Below, one piece after another: positions 34,885 through 43,677 of a stretch of 64,000 bases of DNA. The stretch spans positions 20,914 through 84,913 of the forward strand of contig CAVSRD010000016.1 in assembly GCA_963730315.1 (NCBI GenBank), read 5' to 3'. The notes beneath the pieces were generated by a model. That model had not been told where the DNA came from and did not search any database. It saw nothing but the letters and a program-made list of their open reading frames with translations. Every line of letters begins with the position of its first letter. Positions within the stretch are counted from its first letter, which is position 1. This DNA comes from VRUE01 sp963730315. Lineage in GTDB: Bacteria > Actinomycetota > Thermoleophilia > Solirubrobacterales > 70-9. A program made the translations under genes and the position numbers.

Positions 34885-37230
34885 CTAGGCCGCGCCGTCG
34901 GACTCCTCGGTGAGTAGCCACTCCCGTAGGTCCACCAGGAAGGCGTAGTCCTCTTCGCTAATCGCGCCCCCGTGGGAGACTTCATTTCGAATGGGGTTGA
35001 GACGCTTGATCCATCCCAGGCGGTTTTTCCAGGTACCGGAAAGATCTTCGTCTTCGGGTCGCGTGTAGCGAGCGGCGAAGCGGCTTTCCCAGATAGCGTT
35101 GGTGCAGGACTTAATCACCTCGTAGTAATCGATGATGTACATCATGTCCCAGCCGCCCACCTGTTCTGATGGGTCGAGGTCGAGGTTCTTCTCAATCGCC
35201 CTCTCGGCGCTCTCCTTGCGAATCTTGCGCGGAACTCCGAGGCGTTCCCAGTCCTTGCCGTACTCGTCCTCGAGCCGTTCCCGGATGTCCTTCTTGAAAA
35301 AGGCCTCAAGGTCACCGACGATCTCCCGCGCCTGATTGGTGTATTGCTTGTCCTGGGCTTTTTCCCACTCGTCGAGGCCCGGGGCTGCGAAGTCGGGCCG
35401 AGCGGCGCGCACGGCCTGCTGGAGCTTTCGGTAGTACTTAGAGCCGGCGCCCGATCCGTAGCTGGTGCGGTATTCGACGCCCTCCTCGCGGGTCAGCCCC
35501 TCAATGTGGTCTACCAGCGAGTCCAGGTAGGGGCGACAGGCTTCGACCATTTCCCCGGTGCTGGCGCTAAGCGGATTGACCCCCTCGCTCTCGATCACGG
35601 TTTCGACGATGTCGCTGAGCACCCGGAGGAGCGCCTCGACCCCGTTGTTCATGAAGACGAAGCCACCCTCGGCGCTGCCGTACTGCCACTGCGCGGGCAG
35701 TCCCTCTTTGAGGATCTCGAAGCTGGCCTCGAGGAACGGAGTGAGGAGGTCGGCGGTCGGCTGGTTGTCACCTGCATAGAAGGTGCCTAGCTCATTCGCA
35801 CCGGCTTTCGTGAAGCTGCCGATGAAGTTTCCGCGCCGGAGGCCGTTGTCGATCGCGTCGATCGTGATCGACCTCGTGTGCGTTTTGGCGTTCTCGCCGA
35901 TGATCACCCGGTCAAAAAGCGGCGACGACTTTTGCTCGCCGAGGTCCTGGGCGATCCTCAGGCGCAGGGCTTTCGCGCGCTGGCGGTGGTCGTCTGAGGC
36001 CCAGAGCAGGTCCGAATTCAGCGTGTTCCGCAGGTTCTTGGGAACTGCCTGCTGGTTCTCGTTGATCTGCATAAAGAGGCGAACCTGCTCCTCCCGTGGG
36101 AGGTCAACGAAGGCGACGACCGGGACCAAGTCGGTCTCGGTCCGGCTTGAGTCGGCGTATCCGTAGAGGCGATGCTGCCCGTCGATGACGTAGGCGGCCC
36201 GGTAGGTCTGCGGAAGGTGCAGGAGCCCGATCTTCGAGGGACCGGGCGACTTCGGAGCGAGGTCGAATTTCAGCCCACCCCTCCTTTTCCCGGTGTCGAT
36301 GTTGAGGATGATCGAGTTCGGGAAGAAGCCGCCCCCTTCGACGAACTCGGCGACCTTCCTGAGGCGCGACTTCTTGATCAGCCGCTGATAGGTGGGCATC
36401 AGCGCGCTGTTGGCTTGGTTTCGGTGCAGCACGTAGGACATCTTCAGCAGGCGTGCGGGCTCGATCGCGAAGGAGAAGTAGGTGTAACCACCCATCGAGC
36501 TGCGAATCGCCGGCACTTCCGGCTCAAGGTTCGGGATCTTCGTCCCGGCGAACAGCGCGCCGAGCAGCTGGTATTTCGCGGCGGCCCCCAGGTGCTCCGC
36601 CAGCCGTAGGTAGTACTCGACCGTGTCCTCGTCGATGTGGAAGATCTGGGCGCCCTCGACACGCTCCTTGACCTGCGCGGAGAGGGTGTAGTTGTTAGTC
36701 GCGAGCAGGAAGCGGATCTTGTGCTCGGGGTACTCCTCTTTGACCCGCCGGATGATCCCCTCCCGCCGTCCCGAGATAGCCTCGACCTCCTTCTTAAACT
36801 GTCCGGGTCGGATCGTCTCAGAGGATTTGCACTCGATCAGCAGCACCGACTCCTCGTCGGCGGCGAATACGTCGATCTGCTGCCTTGCGCTCGGCGCGGC
36901 CCCGTAGCTCAGCTTGAAAGAGCCGTCGCGATTCAAATGCGGGAATTGCAGCTTTGCGCACATCGCCCACACGCGGTCCTCGAAGGCTCGATCGTGGCGC
37001 TTCTCGCGCCGCATTTTGGTCCGGGTCTTCAGCTCTTTCTCGATAACCCAGCCGTCGGCTTCGTAGGTCTCGACCTTCCCCTTCGAAATCGTCTCGAAAG
37101 TGTGGGTCAAAAGCCGCTTCCGCGTTTCGCCCTTGATCTTGTTGAATGCCAGGAGGTGATCGCCGATTGCCTCTCCGGGGACAGAGATCGCCTTCGGTCC
37201 TTTCCTCGGGTTCGTTTCCGCCTTCGCCAT
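34885..37230 (-). CDS. Nuclease-DGQHR-domain protein with HEPN-like C-terminus
   Basis: An intact 781-residue protein with three recognisable parts. Residues 85-215 look like a PD-(D/E)XK restriction-type nuclease: Asp120 (QQIDVF) and Glu133-Cys-Lys135 (LLIECKSS). Residues 245-480 are a DndB-like DGQHR domain with D350-G-Q-H-R354 (AYVIDGQHRLYGY), FVDLPREEQ and FMQINENQQAVPKNL. The end, residues 745-775, has NPIRNEVSHGGAISEEDYAF, an R-N-x3-H motif like HEPN RNases or Swt1-type ends. DGQHR proteins are known from DNA phosphorothioation loci and many defence islands. The ATG overlaps the stop of a Dam-type methylase (TAATG), so methylase and nuclease are made together, suggesting a restriction-modification-like system. 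Confidence 0.8.
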   Translation of the reverse strand: MAKAETNPRKGPKAISVPGEAIGDHLLAFNKIKGETRKRLLTHTFETISKGKVETYEADGWVIEKELKTRTKMRREKRHDRAFEDRVWAMCAKLQFPHLNRDGSFKLSYGAAPSARQQIDVFAADEESVLLIECKSSETIRPGQFKKEVEAISGRREGIIRRVKEEYPEHKIRFLLATNNYTLSAQVKERVEGAQIFHIDEDTVEYYLRLAEHLGAAAKYQLLGALFAGTKIPNLEPEVPAIRSSMGGYTYFSFAIEPARLLKMSYVLHRNQANSALMPTYQRLIKKSRLRKVAEFVEGGGFFPNSIILNIDTGKRRGGLKFDLAPKSPGPSKIGLLHLPQTYRAAYVIDGQHRLYGYADSSRTETDLVPVVAFVDLPREEQVRLFMQINENQQAVPKNLRNTLNSDLLWASDDHRQRAKALRLRIAQDLGEQKSSPLFDRVIIGENAKTHTRSITIDAIDNGLRRGNFIGSFTKAGANELGTFYAGDNQPTADLLTPFLEASFEILKEGLPAQWQYGSAEGGFVFMNNGVEALLRVLSDIVETVIESEGVNPLSASTGEMVEACRPYLDSLVDHIEGLTREEGVEYRTSYGSGAGSKYYRKLQQAVRAARPDFAAPGLDEWEKAQDKQYTNQAREIVGDLEAFFKKDIRERLEDEYGKDWERLGVPRKIRKESAERAIEKNLDLDPSEQVGGWDMMYIIDYYEVIKSCTNAIWESRFAARYTRPEDEDLSGTWKNRLGWIKRLNPIRNEVSHGGAISEEDYAFLVDLREWLLTEESDGAA

Positions 37231-38072
37231 TATCGGGTCGTCTCCAAGTTGGTGAAGAGAAGCTCTTTCGCACGACCTCGTATCGCGTTCGCTCCCCCAA
37301 CAGAGTTGCGTCGACTGGTCTTGATAATCGAGTCACCCTTGTCGAACAGCTCGATGATCGAGTCGTGTGCCGCGTTAGCGAGGATGTAGTTGGCGTCGCG
37401 CTCCTTGATTTCATCAACTAGCTTGCTGAGGCGGCGCTGGTCCTCGAAAGAGAAGAGCCGCTGGTTGTACTTCACGAATCCGTTTTCGTTGTGGGCGACC
37501 GTGTAGGGGGGGTCGAGAAAGACGAGATCCCCGGCACCTACCCGGTCGATGCACGTGGCGAAGTCGTCGGCTTTCAGGGTGGCCTGCTCCAGTCGGGAGG
37601 CCACTGCCCGCAGTTGCTCGGCGGTGGGGATGTGGGCGATCCGCTCGCCGCCGAAGGGCACGTTGTAGGTCCCCGCCAAGTTGACGCGGTAGATGCCGTT
37701 GAACGACGTGTGGTTCAAGTAGAGAAAGCGGGCGGCGCTCTCGATCAACCCGCCCGGAATCGATGCCCTCACCTTGTAGTAGGTCTCTTCGTCGTGGGCG
37801 TACGCCTGGGCCTTGTTGGCGACCCTGGTCGGGTGGTCCCTGATCGCCTCAAAGGCGGAGATCAGCTCCACGTTGGTATCGCTGAGATGAGCTTCCGAGA
37901 ATGGGCCCAGGGCGAGAAATACCGAGGCGCCGCCCAGAAAGGGCTCGTGATAGGCGCCGATCTCGGTCTTGCCAACCAGCTCCCTCAGCTTCGGGATCAG
38001 CCACCGCTTGCCGCCGACCCACCGCAGAGGCGAGGCCACCGACGCAGTCCTCTCGCTCGCCCCCGTCGTCAT
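37230..38072 (-). CDS. Dam-type DNA adenine methyltransferase
   Basis: A 280-residue D12-class N6-adenine methylase. The first motif is SPLRWVGGKRWLIPKLRELV; the AdoMet loop is HEPFLGGASVFLAL (residues 43-55); the central NHTSFNGIYRVNLAGTYNVP segment is the Dam signature; catalytic DPPY is at residues 187-190. The family usually methylates adenine in short sites such as GATC, but the target here is unknown. It is upstream of and translationally coupled to the nuclease-DGQHR protein, which makes it a likely self-protection enzyme. Confidence 0.92.
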   Translation of the reverse strand: MTTGASERTASVASPLRWVGGKRWLIPKLRELVGKTEIGAYHEPFLGGASVFLALGPFSEAHLSDTNVELISAFEAIRDHPTRVANKAQAYAHDEETYYKVRASIPGGLIESAARFLYLNHTSFNGIYRVNLAGTYNVPFGGERIAHIPTAEQLRAVASRLEQATLKADDFATCIDRVGAGDLVFLDPPYTVAHNENGFVKYNQRLFSFEDQRRLSKLVDEIKERDANYILANAAHDSIIELFDKGDSIIKTSRRNSVGGANAIRGRAKELLFTNLETTR

Positions 38073-38082
38073 CGGTGGAACC

Positions 38083-38540
38083 CTATCGCCGTGAGTGGAG
38101 TTGAACGTCGAGGCGATTCTTCAGCGGTCGCGCTCGGGGCGAGGGCGGCTGGGAGCGCCGCTGTCGCGCGTGGACCCGATGGCGCCCCTCCGAGGTGCTG
38201 GCTTGGACCATTCGGCGCGCGAGGATGCTCTCCTGGCTCTGGCGCCGGCCCTTGCCAAGGACCCGGTGCCGCGCCCCCCCGGCGACCGATACGCCAAGAT
38301 TCTTCACGTCGAAGCGGCTCAGCTCCGCCGGCCGCTTTCGTTCATGGCGGTTGGGCGGCTCGGGCGGGGCCAGCGCGCCGCGCTCGCCGAGGCCGATCCG
38401 CTTCAACCACCTCGAGACCGTCGAGAGTGCCAGGCCGAGTGCCTCGGCGATCTCCGCCGCGGTCGTCCACAGGCGCCGCAGCCCCGCGATCGCCTCAAGG
38501 CGATCGGCGCCCAGGGAAATTGAGCCGGGACGGGTTCACG
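38083..38540 (-). mobile_element. IS481-family transposase remnant
   Basis: A continuous frame without an early start codon reads LEAIAGLRRLWTTAAEIAEA, LGLALSTVSRWLKRIGLGER, then RKRPAELSRFDVKNLG. This is the N-terminal HTH and the start of the DDE core of IS481 transposases (ERxRPGELxHxDVKKLG). The text then degenerates (GHRV-like ARHRVLGKG) and no further catalytic residues remain. About 150 of the usual 320-400 residues survive. No terminal repeats found. Confidence 0.7.
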
Positions 38541-38607
38541 GAGACTCCATCCAATCCGGCTGGATTGCAGGCAGTTCAACCACCGCTCCTGCTTCGCGCG
38601 AGGAGCG

Positions 38608-39039
38608 TCAGGGGGCGCTGAGACCCGGGGTGGTCGCAGGGTCCCAGGAGATGGTGATATCCGCCCCCTGGTCCTCGGGATTATCTACTTGGTCCTTCTC
38701 GATGAGGAGTCGGAACACCCGCGTGTCATTCACGTCGGGGAGAAGGACGCCGGTGAGTCTCCGGACGTTCTGCGAGGTGAAGAGCGTGTCGAGGACAGGC
38801 TTGACGAAGTTGTCGAGGTCGACGGCCGGCCTTGCCAGGTCCAAAGGAGTCATCCAGAAGGTCACCTCGACGGTGAACCTGGCGGCTTTCAGGTGAGGTG
38901 AGGTGAACGGCGCCTGTGGATAGGCGGCCTCCACCGCGGCGCCTATGGCGTCCCTCCATTCGGAGCTATCGCGGCGCGCCGGCTGTCCACGCACCTGAAT
39001 CCGCCAGGGGTTCGGGGTCGAGTCAACTCCTTCGCTCAT
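38608..39039 (-). CDS. RusA-like Holliday-junction resolvase
   Basis: A 143-residue protein. The core RFTVEVTFWMTPLDLARPAV, then DLDNFVKPVLDTLFTSQNV, carries the D-x-D-N-x-x-K signature of RusA-family endonucleases, followed by VLLPDVNDTRVFRLLIEKDQ. RusA cuts branched DNA and is common on phages and islands. An upstream in-frame ATG at 39099 is possible. It is divergent from the NGQHR gene. Confidence 0.8.
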   Translation of the reverse strand: MSEGVDSTPNPWRIQVRGQPARRDSSEWRDAIGAAVEAAYPQAPFTSPHLKAARFTVEVTFWMTPLDLARPAVDLDNFVKPVLDTLFTSQNVRRLTGVLLPDVNDTRVFRLLIEKDQVDNPEDQGADITISWDPATTPGLSAP

Positions 39040-39110
39040 GGCAGTATTATCCGCTTTGCTCGAACCGCGATACCGGGATGAGTCGACATCAGGCACCATG
39101 ATCCAGTCCG

Positions 39111-40115
39111 ATGGATGCTGGCCTCATCTACGCCGATCTCTTCCCTTTCGAGAGAGGTCTCTGCTATTTGCGCGTCTATCGCGACGAGCGAGCCGGGCTC
39201 GTCGCTCTCGCAGTGCAGCTCGACGACAATCCCGGCCGCTCGATAGTGAATGCGGCCGAGGCGCTGGCTGAGCGGATCGAGACGGCGTTTGGTGAGTGGT
39301 TCCGCCTCTTCACCCATTTTCCGCCCAAGCCCGGAGATGGCCCGGTGTGGACCGAGGTGACGATCGATACCGAGGAAGGGCAGGCGAGCTTCAGACGACG
39401 CGAAATCCCGCACGCGGAGATCGAGAGGCTTGTCGGTGAACGGATCCTGATTCCGGAGGCCGGCGAAGCGAGCGCCGCGGAGATCGGAGGCGAGGCTCAC
39501 CCGCTGCAGGTGCTGATCCCGCCCGAAGAGGAGGAGCGCGCGATCGTCGACGACATGCAGGTGGTCGCGGTCGCCGACCTTCCTTGGCCCCACAGTCCCT
39601 CTGAATGCGCGCACGCCGACCGGTTCAACGCAATTCGCGAGCTATACGACGAGAGCTTCGATGGTCATATTCCGGCGGGCGCGCACTTCTTCCTCAGCCT
39701 CAACGAGGATGCGCTTGCGACCTGTCGGTATCACCAGCACGACTGGATAGCGATCGCTGCGACGAGTGTCGAGCTGCTCGAAGCCTTGGGTCCGACAAGC
39801 GATTTCAAGGAGGTGGCCCAGCGTGCCGCCAAGCTCATCGGCGCCGCGGCCGATCGCGAACAGCTGGTCTCCCTCTTCTCGGACCCGATCAAGTGGACGC
39901 CGGGCGCGAGCACCATCGCAAACGGTCAGCATCGAACCTGCGCGCTAAAGGCGGCCGGCGCGGAGTTCTGTGTCGCGCTAACCCACGACGAACTCCGTGC
40001 CGAACCGGTCCCCTCTGACCCATATCGGCGCGCGCAGAGCGCGCTCGCTGAGTATTGGGCGAGGCAGCTCGGGCAAGACCACCCACTTTCCTCGCGTCGT
40101 CGGGCGCGAGACTAG
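39111..40115 (+). CDS. NGQHR (ParB/DGQHR-like) protein
   Basis: A 334-residue protein with no full-length family I can name. The N-terminal 110 residues are alpha/beta (FERGLCYLRVYRDERAGLVA, GPVWTEVTIDTEEGQASF). Near residue 270 is STIANGQHRTCALKAAGAEF, close to the DGQHR/ParB-like nucleotide-binding loop, with Asn in place of Asp. The region between includes SDFKEVAQRAAKLIGAAADR. It is close to the DGQHR nuclease and probably part of the same island. Confidence 0.6.
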   Translation: MDAGLIYADLFPFERGLCYLRVYRDERAGLVALAVQLDDNPGRSIVNAAEALAERIETAFGEWFRLFTHFPPKPGDGPVWTEVTIDTEEGQASFRRREIPHAEIERLVGERILIPEAGEASAAEIGGEAHPLQVLIPPEEEERAIVDDMQVVAVADLPWPHSPSECAHADRFNAIRELYDESFDGHIPAGAHFFLSLNEDALATCRYHQHDWIAIAATSVELLEALGPTSDFKEVAQRAAKLIGAAADREQLVSLFSDPIKWTPGASTIANGQHRTCALKAAGAEFCVALTHDELRAEPVPSDPYRRAQSALAEYWARQLGQDHPLSSRRRARD

Positions 40116-40164
40116 CGCCGCGCGCTCCAGAATCGCCGAACAAAGTCCTCTTCGAGCAGTGGCT

Positions 40165-40614
40165 ATGGTCTCTCGAATGCCGCAAGGAATAGTCCTCATG
40201 GGCGGGACCCGCCAAGAGGTTGAACAGAAGGCGCGAGAGGCAGTGCCGGAAGCACGCATCCTCGATTGCCAGCCGATCCGACTCGACGACATCCCCCTCC
40301 GCGCAAAGGTTCCGCCGCATTGGGTTGTCGTGGTCGACGGCGCGAGCCCTTCGCAGTTCCCCGTCGAGGACGATCCGGTGGCGACCAAAACCGCTGAGGT
40401 TCGGTCCACCTACATGCAGATGGTCGCCAACCCGGAGGCCATGAGTACCGGCATGCACGCCGAGTTCAACTGTCCCGCGTGCGGGGACCGCGTAGCGGTT
40501 GACCTAGCGCCACCGACGGCCTGGAAGGAACGAAGCGTCGCTCGGACTCAGTGTCCGCAGTGTGGGGCCGACCTCTTCAAAGAGGGGCCGAATGCTTGGC
40601 TTGAGAATCGCTAG
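40165..40614 (+). CDS. Zinc-ribbon protein
   Basis: A 149-residue protein. The N-terminal half is alpha/beta (QGIVLMGGTRQEVEQKAREA, WVVVVDGASPSQF); the C-terminal half has two CxxC pairs, FNCPACGDRV and TQCPQCGADLF, forming a zinc ribbon. Function unknown; the ribbon suggests nucleic-acid or protein binding. It follows the NGQHR gene by 50 bases on the same strand. The start may also be at the ATG 15 bases later. Confidence 0.6.
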   Translation: MVSRMPQGIVLMGGTRQEVEQKAREAVPEARILDCQPIRLDDIPLRAKVPPHWVVVVDGASPSQFPVEDDPVATKTAEVRSTYMQMVANPEAMSTGMHAEFNCPACGDRVAVDLAPPTAWKERSVARTQCPQCGADLFKEGPNAWLENR

Positions 40615-40782
40615 GGACGGTACTGAGCCGGCTCGGGCTTGGCAGTGCACGCAACGGCACCGAACGCGGCCACCGCAATTAAATCTAACCTCTGCATAAG
40701 ACTGGCGGTTTCCTCGAACATAGTTGCGTGGAAAGAACTGACCCGATAGCAGCTGTCGAGACCGGGTCAGAGGAGGAGGGAG

Positions 40783-42744
40783 GTGGGAGCGGTAAGCGAG
40801 CAAGACGGCGGGGTAGAGAGTGAGCGCCGAATCGAGCTGGCACTCGGCGGACTGTCGAAGCTCGGCCAAGCGATCCCCTTCGAACTGGACGCGGGGCTTC
40901 CTGCGTTGGTGGAGGAACTGAGGGAGTGGCTCGATGACGATCGGCAGTGGGCGGCGGGCCGCCCGGAGCAATGGGCCTCCCTGCTCCAGGACATCCTTCG
41001 CTCGCGCTCGGCCGCGGGCGAGCATCTGCGCCGCCATCTGGCGGGCGCGGGCTCGGCCTGGGATGAATTGACCGCACTGAAGGGGCAGGTCGGCAGCAGT
41101 GCACGCGGCGTTCCAGAACCTTCGCTACGACACCGATTGACCCGCGCGGCCGAGGCGATCGGTGATCGTCTGCTGGAAGCCGATGCCCTCGAGGCAGCAT
41201 ACGACGATCTGCTTGACTCGACTGATCACCTAAGGGCGCGGGAGATGGCGACGAGGCTGGTCCGCATGCTGGAGGCGCAGGGGCTGCCGAGAGCAGATGT
41301 GGTCAAGGACATGAGCCGGATCCTGGAAGACAACCTCTGGTTCGTGAAGAGCGCACGCGGGGAACGCCACGAATCGGGCGACATGAGGAGCTTCGCGGGG
41401 CTGGAGGTGGCGGAGAGGATCGCGTTGGCTCGGTCGCGCTTGCGCGGCCGAGCGCAGATTGAAGACGTGGTGATCTGGTTTGAGTACACCCTCGCGCCGC
41501 TGGCCGCGGGCCACCTGGTAGTCGGCGACGCGGTCGAGTTCTTCACCACCGATTGGCTGGCCGAGAAGATCGAGCAGGGGCGCGACGAGGATCTTCCTCT
41601 GGAGCTGCGCTCCCCGCTGGAGAGCAGCTCGAACCTCGGAATCCTGCTCCGACTTGACGCGGAGGGCGAGCAGGGCGGCAACGAACCCGAGGACCCATGG
41701 GAGAGTCCGGTCGCCTTCGTCCGCGTCGAGCTCGGCCACGTCGAGGTCGACCAGGCGCTTCAGTTGGGTCGCGAGGCCGCCGAGCTGATCGTTGCCCTCT
41801 CGGTACTGAGTGGCTCGCACCCCGAGCTATGGCAACCGACCGGCTCGTTCGTGCGCATCCTCAGCGGTCGTGAGGCAGATGCGAGCTTCCACGCCCCGCC
41901 GGTGAAGAGCCTCTCAATCGCCCAGCACGATGCGTTGAGCTCTGACGCGATGCCCGAGTTCTCGGCGGGGTTGGGTCGGAGCCTCGCCGGCCACTTGCCG
42001 GTGCGCGACGTGCGCCTTCGACGTGCCGCGAGGCTGGCCCTCTGGTTGCGCCGCACCCGCGAGACCTGGGAGCCGGGTCGGGTGGTCCTCGCGGGACGGG
42101 TCCTCGAACAGATCGCCGGCTGGGCCGGGGTCGACGACCGAGTGCGCTTCGAGGCCGAATACCTGAAGCTAGCGTGGGCGTTGCGTCGGGTCAGGCTAGA
42201 GATATCCAATGCCTTCCGTGGCATCTGGGCAGCCGGCCTCAACATCGATACGGCCCTGGCGGAGGGAGGCTGGGAGAAGGTTCTCGCCGATCCTGCAATC
42301 GCCTATGAAGAGCGGCCGGACGGCGGCTACACCGTCTCGCTCGCCGGGGTGATCGAGAGGGCTGGCTTCCTCGCCGGGCTCCTTGAGGCCGGGTCGCCCG
42401 CGGGCGAACGACTCACCGGCCTCGCCGAACGCACCGCCTCCGGTGAGGCGACCGCCGATTGGATCGTCGAACTCGAAAAGGAGTTCGACGTCCTGAAGAG
42501 CCGCGAGCGAAGGACCCGTAACGCGCTCGTCCACGGCGGCGCAGTCGAGGACGACGTCGCTGCATCTGTCCTCCTCTTCGTCGACTGGCTCGTCGCAGAC
42601 GCCCTGCACGGTGCCATCGAGGGGATTCTCGAGGGCTCAGGACTGATCGACTATTTCATTGAGTTCCGCGCCCGGCGCGAGGAGTGCCGCGCCTGCCTGC
42701 AGGCAGGCGCGAAGCCCGCGAGCACGCTCTTCTGGGAGGGATAA
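40783..42744 (+). CDS. Large protein with HEPN-like motif
   Basis: An intact 653-residue, mostly helical protein of unknown family. The N-terminal third is helical (IELALGGLSKLGQAIPFELD). The middle has IEDVVIWFEYTLAPLAAGHL and LSVLSGSHPELWQPTGSFVR. At residues 577-592 is RTRNALVHGGAVEDDVAAS, an R-N-x3-H HEPN-type motif followed by LLFVDWLV. The DGQHR protein ends in the same arrangement (RNEVSHGGAI then REWLL). HEPN proteins are often toxins or effectors of defence systems, so an abortive role is a fair guess. GAGGAGGGAG precedes the GTG. Confidence 0.65.
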   Translation: MGAVSEQDGGVESERRIELALGGLSKLGQAIPFELDAGLPALVEELREWLDDDRQWAAGRPEQWASLLQDILRSRSAAGEHLRRHLAGAGSAWDELTALKGQVGSSARGVPEPSLRHRLTRAAEAIGDRLLEADALEAAYDDLLDSTDHLRAREMATRLVRMLEAQGLPRADVVKDMSRILEDNLWFVKSARGERHESGDMRSFAGLEVAERIALARSRLRGRAQIEDVVIWFEYTLAPLAAGHLVVGDAVEFFTTDWLAEKIEQGRDEDLPLELRSPLESSSNLGILLRLDAEGEQGGNEPEDPWESPVAFVRVELGHVEVDQALQLGREAAELIVALSVLSGSHPELWQPTGSFVRILSGREADASFHAPPVKSLSIAQHDALSSDAMPEFSAGLGRSLAGHLPVRDVRLRRAARLALWLRRTRETWEPGRVVLAGRVLEQIAGWAGVDDRVRFEAEYLKLAWALRRVRLEISNAFRGIWAAGLNIDTALAEGGWEKVLADPAIAYEERPDGGYTVSLAGVIERAGFLAGLLEAGSPAGERLTGLAERTASGEATADWIVELEKEFDVLKSRERRTRNALVHGGAVEDDVAASVLLFVDWLVADALHGAIEGILEGSGLIDYFIEFRARREECRACLQAGAKPASTLFWEG

Positions 42745-42915
42745 ACAAGTTCGGAGACCTGCCGTTGCGGGCCTAGCCGCAACTTGATCAACGCTTCCGC
42801 TTCGCGCGAGAAGCGCCAGCCGATTCGGTCCCTTTTACGGTCCCTTCATCCCTCTCGTCGCTTCGCTTTCGCTTTCTGAGCGGCCGGCAGCATTTCTCGG
42901 TTGCAGCCTACGAAA

Positions 42916-42949
42916 CCGAAGGTCACAGGTTCGAATCCTGTCAGGCGCG
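42916..42949 (+). other. Second tRNA-3'-end-like sequence, candidate att site
   Basis: ACCGAAGGTCACAGG-TTCGAAT-CCTGT-CAGGCGCG has a perfect 5-bp T-stem with a TTCGAAT loop and an acceptor-like 3' strand. No matching 5' acceptor strand or D-arm is visible upstream, so it is not called a complete tRNA. It separates the middle island from the right element. Confidence 0.5.
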
Positions 42950-43265
42950 TTGACTTGATCCCGCTTGGGAAGCGGGTTTGCGGGGTTTCTGGGAGCGGCC
43001 AGGCGCGCCGAAAAAGGCCGTGGGGCAAGCCCTGGGGCAAGGTGAGCTTCGAGACAGGCCCAGCGAAGGCCTTGAGAGGGCGCCGCCGTCCACCTACGTT
43101 GCCGCGCGACAACTCAAAGCAAGAGCGGCCCCGGCGGCGTTGTAGCGCCCCGGGGCCCGGCACCGAAGAACGAGCTTCGATGCGAGAGAGACGCTACCTA
43201 TCCCCTGCTGAGCGGGGAGCGCGTGGCGGCCCGTCCTTCGGTGCCCTGACCGGGAGGAGGGCGCC

Positions 43266-43673
43266 GTGCCCGAGCCAACCATCACCATCGACCGCGTCCA
43301 GCGCTCCGGGCTCTACGAGGCGGTCTGCAACCACCTCTCGGGCCTCGGCGACATCTGGCTGGCGCTGGAGGTCGAGGAAGACACCGACAGGGCGATCCGC
43401 ATCTGCACCGAGTTCGTCGAGGACTTCTGGCTGCTCGGCGACATCGGCTGGGGGAGGGAGGTCGAGCCCGAGGAGTTCCGCCTGACCCTGAAGCCAGAGG
43501 TCTTGGCCCGGGTATTGATCCGCCTGCGGGCGGAAGCCGAGGACGTGCTGGCGGGATCGCCGGAAGACCGCGACGCCAGAGAGCAGGAGGCGGCGACCGA
43601 GCGGCGCTTCCGCGTGGCGGCCTCGACCTGCTCGGCGCTGCTCGACGAGCTGGGTCCCACGGCGGAGGCGTAG
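43266..43673 (+). CDS. Helical protein, partner of XRE cluster
   Basis: A 135-residue paralog of the protein at 26473 (IDRVQRSGLYEAVCNHLSGL, FVEDFWLLGDIGWGREVEPE, LKPEVLARVLIRLRAEAEDV). GGGAGGAGG precedes the GTG. It heads a run of four overlapping XRE regulator genes, so the family appears tied to HTH regulators on both elements. Confidence 0.72.
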   Translation: MPEPTITIDRVQRSGLYEAVCNHLSGLGDIWLALEVEEDTDRAIRICTEFVEDFWLLGDIGWGREVEPEEFRLTLKPEVLARVLIRLRAEAEDVLAGSPEDRDAREQEAATERRFRVAASTCSALLDELGPTAEA

Positions 43674-43677
43674 GCGA

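Noticed and set aside
42880..42949. A complete tRNA gene at 42.9 kb
   Set aside because: The T-arm and 3' acceptor strand are good, but no 5' acceptor partner or D-arm could be aligned, and the upstream stem has an 11-base loop rather than 7.
42901..43485. Frame beginning MQPTKPKVTGSNPVRR
   Set aside because: The start is translated from a tRNA-3'-like sequence (GGTTCGAATCC gives GSNP), a well-known false gene signature; the rest is Arg-rich shadow of the gene at 43266.
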